Shown: positions 1 to 4,659 of the stretch, in pieces
Layout of the letters: each line of letters begins with the position of its first letter
Numbering within the stretch: the first letter of the stretch is position 1
Assembly: GCA_900544815.1 (NCBI GenBank)
Contig: UQWT01000075.1
Location: forward strand, 1-8,563
Direction of reading: 5' to 3'
Origin: an uncultured Bacteroidales bacterium
GTDB lineage: Bacteria > Bacteroidota > Bacteroidia > Bacteroidales > UBA932
DNA: 8,563 bases
Notes under the pieces: model-generated
The model's database searches: none
Seen by the model: the letters and a program-made list of their open reading frames with translations, nothing else
Told to the model about the DNA's origin: nothing
Made by a program: the position numbers and the translations under genes

Positions 1-110
1 TTTACAATGCTATTTTCTTTTATTCTATTGTCGATTTTACTTTTCCGATTTTTGACGATACAAAATTACCGATTACAGAGGTAATTCTTGATGATCTGTT
101 TGCAGAATAA
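1..110 (+). CDS. C-terminal fragment of an unidentified protein
   Basis: An open frame enters the window at its left edge (codons in phase from position 3) and stops at TAA 108-110, giving the last 35 residues of a protein. The tail is rich in aromatic and acidic residues (it includes FPIFDDTKLPITEV and ends DDLFAE), and its composition looks like real coding sequence. The other two forward frames also reach stops nearby, so the frame choice rests on composition and on the terminator that follows at 222-262. I do not recognise the family and assign no function. The gene reads in the same direction as the lipoprotein genes but is separated from them by a terminator and a promoter, so it is probably not in the same transcription unit. 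Confidence 0.5.
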   Translation, partial: YNAIFFYSIVDFTFPIFDDTKLPITEVILDDLFAE

Positions 111-221
111 TTTAAGTAATCTTAAAAAAATAACTTGGTAATCTTTAATTGTCTTTTTGGTCTATATTTCTTTTCTCAAAAATACTGCTAAATCTTTACC
201 AACTTATTTTTAACGCTTACT

Positions 222-262
222 AAAAAGCTGAGTAAGAAATGGATTTTTTATTCGGCTTTTTT
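222..262 (+). terminator. Hairpin terminator after the left-edge gene
   Basis: The arms are 222-232 (AAAAAGCTGAG) and 251-261 (TTCGGCTTTTT). They pair over 11 positions, two of them G-U, around an 18-base loop, and the 3' arm runs into a T-rich tract. It lies 112 bases past the stop at 110, so it fits as the terminator of the left-edge gene. The A-run on one side and T-run on the other mean it could work in both directions. Confidence 0.6.
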
Positions 263-269
263 GTTTGCA

Positions 270-301
270 GTTGTTTTAAGAGAAAAAATTATTTATATTT
301 G
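270..301 (+). promoter_or_regulatory. Bacteroidota-type promoter (GTTG / TATATTTG)
   Basis: TATATTTG at 294-301 matches the Bacteroidota -7 consensus TAnnTTTG exactly. Twenty bases upstream, GTTG at 270-273 is one base off the -33 TTTG box. The expected transcription start is near 306-309. The promoter lies just after the terminator and no gene starts soon after it, so it would drive the long leader that ends in the small gene at 867 and perhaps the lipoprotein group. The boxes are read directly; use of the promoter is inferred. Confidence 0.55.
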
Positions 302-475
302 GCACTGCAATCCAATGGGTTGTATACATATTAGGCGAAAGTGTTTTCGTTATAGTCTTTTGTAGAAATGTGGAAGTTTCTTAAGACGGAAGATATTACG
401 GATATACTTGCGCTCGTGCATTGGTTATGCTTTGACCCCCTCAAAAGGGTCGATGTGTCACATCGTATAATGCCG

Positions 476-569
476 AGTGTGGAGTATTATCATTGTTTAT
501 CTCCGTCACGGCATCTTCCACAGCCTCTACAAAGATAAACGAGAGAGGCTCCACACTTTTCCTTTTTTT
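476..569 (+). promoter_or_regulatory. Possible attenuator hairpin in the leader
   Basis: The outer stem pairs AGTGTGGAG (476-484) with CTCCACACT (549-557). An inner stem pairs GTTTATCT (495-502) with AGATAAAC (533-540). The 3' arm is followed by a tract rich in T (557-569), as in an intrinsic terminator. The 5' arm can instead join a stem with 501-506 and 509-514, and the 3' arm can instead pair with TGGAGCC at 585-591. A switch between termination and read-through is therefore possible. The 64 bases enclosed by the outer stem are more than in a usual terminator, so this is tentative. Confidence 0.3.
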
Positions 570-850
570 AGATAAACCGCCTTATGGAGCCAAGGTAAGA
601 GGCAAACTTATGAAAAACAGTATTGGTTACAACGCATCAATTGGCTTGCATTCAACAAACCATAGGGTAGCTATACCTATATATGTGGGCAAAGCCTCTT
701 TTTATTTTAGCAAAGCTACAATAAACGCTACACCTCGGCATAATTTGCAAACAAGTTTGCCATTCTGCGCTCGGTTTGCAGTTTATTTTACAATCCAACA
801 TCACAGAAGCACAAAATATTCAAAAGAGTTCAACAATATTAATAACTTAT

Positions 851-862
851 AAAACAATTAAT
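851..862 (+). repeat. AAAACAATTAAT start-proximal element, copy 1
   Basis: This 12-base element ends 4 bases before the ATG of the small gene at 867. The same 12 bases recur at 1235-1246 and 4492-4503, also shortly before an ATG. Bacteroidota rely little on Shine-Dalgarno pairing and favour A-rich upstream sequence, so the element may help initiation. It could also just mark shared ancestry of the upstream regions. Confidence 0.5.
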
Positions 863-866
863 TACA

Positions 867-983
867 ATGGAACCAAAATTTTACGAGGCACCTGTTGTGC
901 TACAGTTTGAAATTACTATTGAAAAAGGATTTGCTACCTCTACGGAGCCGATAGGGTCGGATCCTGAACAGGGCTGGGAATAG
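867..983 (+). CDS. Small protein of Bacteroidales GFATS...DPEQGW type (38 aa)
   Basis: ATG 867 to TAG 981-983 encodes 38 residues. It begins MEPKFYEAPVVLQFEITIE, continues with KGFATSTEPIG, and ends SDPEQGWE. The arrangement of a Tyr-x-x-Pro start, an alternating hydrophobic/acidic strand, Glu-Lys-Gly-Phe-Ala and an acidic end with Gly-Trp resembles many short unnamed Bacteroidales peptides I recall near surface-protein genes; that recollection needs a search. There is no signal peptide or membrane segment, so it should be cytosolic unless processed. The start follows an A-rich tract with AAAACAATTAAT and has no Shine-Dalgarno sequence. It lies 273 bases upstream of lipoprotein 1, in the same direction. 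Function is unknown; a regulatory leader peptide or a precursor peptide are both possible. Confidence 0.6.
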   Translation: MEPKFYEAPVVLQFEITIEKGFATSTEPIGSDPEQGWE

Positions 984-1059
984 TGCTCAGAGGACTTCGC
1001 TTGGTGCAGTTGCTAACGCAACGCTTTAGCTCACTACGTTCGCGCCTTACGGCTTATTA

Positions 1060-1092
1060 AAGAGTTGTGCAAGCCTTGCTCTTCATCTTTTT
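1060..1092 (+). terminator. Weak terminator-like hairpin
   Basis: AAGAG (1060-1064) pairs with CTCTT (1079-1083), and inside it CAA (1070-1072) pairs with TTG (1076-1078), leaving a 5-base bulge. A T-run follows at 1088-1092. The stem is short and imperfect. It could give partial termination after the small gene, lowering lipoprotein 1 expression relative to it, or it could be chance. Confidence 0.25.
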
Positions 1093-1233
1093 ATTGAATC
1101 AAAACATAGTTCATGGCAGATACAGAGAGGTTGTAATGCCTTGCATTTTCTCCTCTAATTTAACTTCTGTGACATGAGTGAAAAGTGAATAGCTGTTTTA
1201 CACGCACAAAAAGCAAAAAACTAATTGACAATA

Positions 1234-1250
1234 AAAAACAATTAATCTAA
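1234..1250 (+). repeat. AAAAACAATTAATCTAA upstream element, copy 2
   Basis: This 17-base sequence lies 6 bases before the ATG at 1257 and recurs exactly at 4491-4507, before an ATG at 4515. The 12-base core also occurs at 851-862. A shared upstream sequence supports common ancestry of the two lipoprotein loci and places the natural start of lipoprotein 1 at 1257. Confidence 0.6.
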
Positions 1251-1256
1251 ATAGTG

Positions 1257-3062
1257 ATGAAAAAACCATTTTTATGCTTCGGTATTTTGGCCGCAGGCGC
1301 AATGCTGCTGTTATCCTCTTGCGACAAGAAAGAGAACGGATTGGAAATAAACAGTGCATCTCCTGTTGAATTTATTGCATCTATGCCATCTACCGGCATT
1401 GATGCTGTTGACACTAAGACAACTACCACAGACGGTACACGTGTGCTGTGGAGTAATAATGACCACGTTTCCATATTCCGTGGCCGTAATGTTAATGATG
1501 AGTATAAAATTAAGGATGGGCAGGGTGGAAAAACAACCACCACTTTTGTTTGGGCTAATGACGGCGAGTTCTCTGCCGGCTCAGAAGACACATTTGATGC
1601 AAACATTGCCTACTATCCATACGGCAGTATTGAATATGTTGGTTCCAATGGTAATCACGCTCTTAGCGTTACTATCCCAAATACGCAGAGATACGTAAAA
1701 GGCTCTTTTGGAGAAGGCTCTCTACCAATGATTGCAGTAACCTCATCTAAAAGTGACAACAGTTTGGCATTTAAGAATGTATTCGGACTTTTAAAACTGC
1801 AGCTTAAGAGTGCAGATGAGACTGTTCCTATTAAAGAGATTGTTATTAAAGGTAATAATAATGAAAAACTTAGCGGTGATGCAACGGTAAACTGCTCTGC
1901 TAACGGTGAACCTACCATTAGCTTTAATTCCAATGCCGGCAATAGCATAACATTGGAATGTAACAATACAGCTATAAATGCAACAACAGCAACCGATTTT
2001 TGGATTGCATTGCCTCCTGTAACATTTAGTAAAGGAATTACTGTTGAGATAGTCACCTCCGCTGCTCCTGTAGCGAAGAAAACATCCGCACCACTTACAA
2101 TTACCCGCTCAAAAGTAAAACCAATGGAAGAGGTGGTTATTAAAGTAGATATGAAGGCGGAATTGGATATCCCGGACCCAAACTTTAAGAGAATATTGCT
2201 ACTACTTTGTGATATGGATGGAGATGGCAGGTTAACTATGAACGATGTAGATGAATGGAATAATTCATCAACGACAGCAAAAGTTCTTGATATAACAGAT
2301 AAGGGTATCGAATCTTTAAAAGGTATTGAGTATTTTTCAGCTATAAAGTCTCTACGCTGTCCTCACAATGCAATTAGAAATCTTGACTTGAGCAAAAATA
2401 CAAATATAGAGGAGCTTGATTGTAGCTGGAATTGCCTCATTTCTCTTGATTTGGGTAAAAATACAGCATTAACAAGTTTAATATGCAATAGTAACAACAT
2501 AGCATTTTTAGACATAAGTAATAGTACGGCCTTGGTAGACTTAAAATGTGACTATAATAAATTAACATCCATTGATGTAAGTAATAATATAAATTTGAAA
2601 AAAATAGAGATTAATAACAATCAAATAAAAAACATTGATTTAAGTAAAAATTTAATTCTAAAAGAAATAAATTGCAGTGAGAATAGACTATATAGCCTAG
2701 ATATTAGCTTGAATACAGCTTTAACAAAGTTATACTGTTCTAGCAATGAAATCAATACTCTTAATATTGTCAATTGTACCAAATTGAAGACGATAGAATG
2801 CAATAACAATTTTCTTACATCTATTGATTTTAGCAAAAATGTGGATTTGAGTTGGATTGAATGTAATGACAATTACTTGAGGTCTCTTGATATAAGTTGC
2901 TGTCGCATATTAAACGACGAAACGGTTAATGGGCATTTAAGGTGTAGAATGTTAAGCCTTGAGTTTTTGTATCTAAAACGTGGAGCATACATTCAAGGTA
3001 TTAATGGTGTACGTAGTGCTGATTATATCAGTGACAATACAAAGATTATATATGTAGACTAA
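1257..3062 (+). CDS. Fimbrillin-like lipoprotein with EF-hand-like loop and LRRs (lipoprotein 1)
   Basis: The protein has 601 residues from ATG 1257. A GTG at 1254 is in frame but adds one residue and is less likely. Residues 1-22 form a lipoprotein signal peptide with lipobox LSSC (lipidated Cys22), followed by charged DKKEN. Residues about 35-300 resemble the Bacteroidota fimbrillin / Mfa-like family (VLWSNNDHVSIFRG, AYYPYGS, KNVFGLLKLQLKS, DFWIALPPVTF). Residues 319-330 (DMDGDGRLTMND) look like a calcium-binding EF-hand or dockerin-type loop. Residues 366-547 are eight 21-residue LRRs plus a partial ninth, mostly with the LxCxxN pattern of internalin-J-like ladders. A short cap ends at 601. 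It is probably envelope or surface anchored and ligand binding, perhaps adhesive. It is about 81% identical to lipoprotein 2 over the first 300 residues but lacks that protein's C-terminal domain. The LRR half is clearly more AT-rich than the first half. Confidence 0.85.
   Translation: MKKPFLCFGILAAGAMLLLSSCDKKENGLEINSASPVEFIASMPSTGIDAVDTKTTTTDGTRVLWSNNDHVSIFRGRNVNDEYKIKDGQGGKTTTTFVWANDGEFSAGSEDTFDANIAYYPYGSIEYVGSNGNHALSVTIPNTQRYVKGSFGEGSLPMIAVTSSKSDNSLAFKNVFGLLKLQLKSADETVPIKEIVIKGNNNEKLSGDATVNCSANGEPTISFNSNAGNSITLECNNTAINATTATDFWIALPPVTFSKGITVEIVTSAAPVAKKTSAPLTITRSKVKPMEEVVIKVDMKAELDIPDPNFKRILLLLCDMDGDGRLTMNDVDEWNNSSTTAKVLDITDKGIESLKGIEYFSAIKSLRCPHNAIRNLDLSKNTNIEELDCSWNCLISLDLGKNTALTSLICNSNNIAFLDISNSTALVDLKCDYNKLTSIDVSNNINLKKIEINNNQIKNIDLSKNLILKEINCSENRLYSLDISLNTALTKLYCSSNEINTLNIVNCTKLKTIECNNNFLTSIDFSKNVDLSWIECNDNYLRSLDISCCRILNDETVNGHLRCRMLSLEFLYLKRGAYIQGINGVRSADYISDNTKIIYVD
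2352..2897 (+). repeat. Diverged LRR-coding repeats in lipoprotein 1
   Basis: These are units of 63 bp that encode 21-residue LRRs (residues 366-547): eight full and one partial. Consensus at protein level is roughly LxCxxNxLxSLDISxNTALxx. Unlike in lipoprotein 2, the units have diverged strongly and no two neighbours are near identical in DNA. Unit 5 (IEINNNQIKNI...) has lost the ladder cysteine. Confidence 0.8.
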
Positions 3063-3204
3063 TCTTTAATATGCAAATAATGATAATACTAATCAGAGGA
3101 TTGCGGAAATTGTAAAAAGAAGACTGTCAAAGTGAGAATACGTGGATAAGTAAATCCACGCTATAAAAAGAAAAATATTAATTGATAAACAAATAATTAA
3201 AGTT
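3063..3204 (+). other. Short AT-rich spacer with one small hairpin
   Basis: The spacer between lipoprotein 1 and the next gene holds one clear hairpin: CGTGGAT (3141-3147) pairs with ATCCACG (3154-3160). No T-run follows, so it does not look like a terminator. I found no exact TAnnTTTG box either. Both facts are compatible with co-transcription of the two genes. The 20 bases before ATG 3205 are A-rich (AAACAAATAATTAAAG), similar to the other starts. Confidence 0.4.
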
Positions 3205-4467
3205 ATGGAAGCTCTTAATAATGATAAACTTATTGTAAAATGTGGTAATACTAAAGATGCATTAAGAGATATTGCCAAGAAAATCAATTTCCAATATGAT
3301 GAAAACTGGAATACACGGACCTTCGGGTCAAAAATAATTGCATCGCTGGGTGGTAAAGAGGGTGGCTTTGTCATTAAAGATGAATATATTGTGTTTAAAC
3401 ATCAAAGTGGCAGAATCTCTGTTTTTAAGGTTAGCACTAATTGTAACAACTATCATCCCTTCATAAGTAGCCTCTCATATAAGAGATTGAAAATAATTGA
3501 GGTTATGTTATGTATAGATCAAAAACTAACACAAGAAGAGAAGCTTATTGAATCAAATAAGGTGAAAGATGACATATCATCATACTCAGCAGACAGATGG
3601 GTTATACATAATATATTTAAAAGCTCAAAAACTCCTAAAAGCTTAGAAACTCCTAAAAGCTCAAAAACTCCTTTAAACTATCATGATATATTGCTTCAAT
3701 TAAGAGTAATAGACGCAATGTACTCAACAAATATGTCGCGCAGATATTATGGGATAGAGGAATTGGCTTCCACCATATTGAAATTTAAGAGCTATGAGGA
3801 GTTGGCTAAAGAATTACACTTATATCTTGAAACCATTTCAAAGAATGATCCAAACGCGGTAAAAGAAAAAAGAATAGAAGACATGTTCAATAAACCATAC
3901 GGTATTCATAAGAACTGCTTGTCAGCAGGCGTTGCAACATCATTAGTGTCAAAATATTCTTACTTCGCGCTAATGATGTGCAGTGACAAATACCCTAATG
4001 GCTTTCCAATATATGATTCATTGGCTAAAACGATGCTCCCTGTTGTATGTAAATATTTAGGTGTAAAGTGTGCCTGGAAAGGCAATGGACAAAATTTAGA
4101 TATAGATACCTTCCTAAAGCAAGTTACAGCGTTAAAGGACTGCCTGTGTATTAGTAGCAACATATTCAACCGCCAGCTATATGATATATTGGATGCTTAT
4201 TTATGGACTATGGGTAAGATAAACGGTGGTAACTTTTCTCTAATAATGAGCAGGAAAGACTACGAAATATTTATCAAAAATTTAGGTCTTGACGTAGATA
4301 ATCAACAAAATGACAACGATGATACAGAAAAGTTTAATAAAGCTGTTTTAGACGGATGTAAGGTAAAGATCTCTAAAGGAGAATCACCGTTTAAGGGATG
4401 TGACGAAGAGGATTTCTTTGATACGTTGTTAGAACACTTAGAGGAAATAACTCCTGCTAAGCAATAA
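3205..4467 (+). CDS. Protein with possible OGG/HhH DNA-glycosylase-like domain (420 aa)
   Basis: The 420-residue protein has no signal peptide or membrane segment and should be cytosolic. Residues about 1-90 form a mixed N-terminal region with the striking WNTRTFGSKII (35-45) that I cannot name. A low-complexity linker follows (139-156, three copies of KSSKTP or KSLETP). Residues about 160-360 resemble bacterial OGG-fold proteins: LRVIDAMYSTNMSRRYYGIEELA near 166-188, then SKYSYFALM (249-257) and NGFPIYDSLAKTML (265-278). Lys250 and Asp271 sit about 21 residues apart, comparable to the catalytic Lys and Asp of OGG1-type glycosylases (19 apart in human OGG1). The C-terminus is acidic. If active, it could excise damaged or modified bases; it might equally be a non-catalytic relative. 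It lies between two paralogous lipoprotein genes in the same direction, 142 bases after the first and 192 before the second. The family assignment is from motif memory only. Confidence 0.75.
   Translation: MEALNNDKLIVKCGNTKDALRDIAKKINFQYDENWNTRTFGSKIIASLGGKEGGFVIKDEYIVFKHQSGRISVFKVSTNCNNYHPFISSLSYKRLKIIEVMLCIDQKLTQEEKLIESNKVKDDISSYSADRWVIHNIFKSSKTPKSLETPKSSKTPLNYHDILLQLRVIDAMYSTNMSRRYYGIEELASTILKFKSYEELAKELHLYLETISKNDPNAVKEKRIEDMFNKPYGIHKNCLSAGVATSLVSKYSYFALMMCSDKYPNGFPIYDSLAKTMLPVVCKYLGVKCAWKGNGQNLDIDTFLKQVTALKDCLCISSNIFNRQLYDILDAYLWTMGKINGGNFSLIMSRKDYEIFIKNLGLDVDNQQNDNDDTEKFNKAVLDGCKVKISKGESPFKGCDEEDFFDTLLEHLEEITPAKQ
3619..3672 (+). repeat. Three 18-bp in-frame tandem repeats
   Basis: Units 3619-3636, 3637-3654 and 3655-3672 share AAAAGCTCAAAAACTCCT. 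Units 1 and 3 are identical and unit 2 differs at three bases. They encode KSSKTP, KSLETP and KSSKTP in the linker between the N-terminal region and the glycosylase-like domain. Whole units keep the frame, so the linker can lengthen or shorten without breaking the gene. Confidence 0.85.
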
Positions 4468-4490
4468 TTTTTATAGTTGTAACGTGAGTG

Positions 4491-4507
4491 AAAAACAATT
4501 AATCTAA
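4491..4507 (+). repeat. AAAAACAATTAATCTAA upstream element, copy 3
   Basis: This is an exact copy of 1234-1250. Here it sits 7 bases before ATG 4515, which opens a 15-codon frame, and 152 bases before the real start of lipoprotein 2 at 4660. The preceding GTGAGTGAAAA (4484-4494) also resembles ATGAGTGAAAA at 1175-1185 upstream of lipoprotein 1. Confidence 0.6.
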
Positions 4508-4514
4508 TCATTTT

Positions 4515-4562
4515 ATGAAACCGAGCATGAAAATCTTTGAAATTAATTCGTCCAAGTTTTGA
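4515..4562 (+). other. Possible upstream mini-frame (15 codons) before lipoprotein 2
   Basis: ATG 4515 opens MKPSMKIFEINSSKF and stops at TGA 4560-4562. It has the same upstream sequence as the lipoprotein 1 start, so ribosomes may well initiate here. It could be the relic of an original lipoprotein start or a short upstream frame that affects lipoprotein 2 translation. It is too short to call a gene from sequence alone. Confidence 0.3.
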
Positions 4563-4645
4563 TATCAAAGATTTTCATCGTGAGAGAGAACGATAGTGAA
4601 CGGCTATCAGACTCTCATAAATTTTCAATTATTATTTTGAAATTT
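4527..4645 (+). promoter_or_regulatory. Three successive hairpins before lipoprotein 2
   Basis: First, ATGAAAATCTTTGA (4527-4540) is perfectly inverted at 4565-4578 as TCAAAGATTTTCAT. Second, TGAGAG (4581-4586) pairs with CTCTCA (4612-4617), enclosing GATAG (4592-4596) with CTATC (4604-4608). Third, an A/T-rich inverted repeat lies at 4619-4628 and 4637-4645 with one bulged base. This block has no counterpart between the shared upstream element and the start codon of lipoprotein 1. It may be a 5' regulatory structure, a small inserted element, or the remains of one. Confidence 0.45.
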
Positions 4646-4659
4646 AAAAATTTGATAGT

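Larger units (their letters stand above)
307..866 (+). other. Long structured leader without a convincing gene
   Basis: These 560 bases hold no gene I can support. They are rich in inverted repeats: GACCC 434-438 with GGGTC 447-451; CGATGTG 451-457 with CACATCG 459-465; ATGCCG 470-475 with CGGCAT 509-514; AGTGTGGAG 476-484 with CTCCACACT 549-557, followed by a T-rich tract 557-569; GTTTATCT 495-502 with AGATAAAC at either 533-540 or 570-577; GGCTCCA 547-553 with TGGAGCC 585-591; and TGCAAAC 746-752 with GTTTGCA 774-780. Several pairings exclude each other, as in attenuators and riboswitches. I recognise no known riboswitch class. The end of the leader is A-rich and carries AAAACAATTAAT (851-862), also found before two other start codons in the window. 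Confidence 0.4.
984..1256 (+). other. Hairpin-rich spacer between small gene and lipoprotein 1
   Basis: I see no gene in these 273 bases. They hold a small hairpin GTTGC-taac-GCAAC (1009-1022) and a nested hairpin at 1126-1156. In the latter, AGAGG pairs with CCTCT and AATGC with GCATT across a symmetric 4x4 internal loop. A weak terminator-like structure lies at 1060-1092. I found no exact TAnnTTTG box, so lipoprotein 1 may depend on the promoter at 270-301 or on one I cannot recognise. The last 50 bases are very A-rich. Confidence 0.45.

Noticed and set aside
493..852. Open frame of 119 codons from TTG 493 (or 80 codons from ATG 610) in the leader
   Set aside because: It has a poor start, no recognisable domain and irregular composition, and it overlaps a region full of inverted repeats. 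It looks like a non-coding leader that happens to be open. Ribosome profiling or conserved codon pattern in homologs would reverse this.
3071..3115. 14-codon frame (MQIMIILIRGLRKL) after lipoprotein 1
   Set aside because: It is too short, and frames this size arise by chance in AT-rich sequence. Nothing else supports it.
3141..3160. Hairpin after lipoprotein 1 as a terminator
   Set aside because: The 7-bp stem is not followed by a T-run and the next bases are ATAAAAAG, so intrinsic termination is not supported.
4527..4578. Invertible promoter flanked by a 14-bp inverted repeat
   Set aside because: The spacer between the repeats is only 24 bases, too short for a promoter, with no promoter boxes inside and no recombinase in the window. 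A hairpin is the simpler reading.
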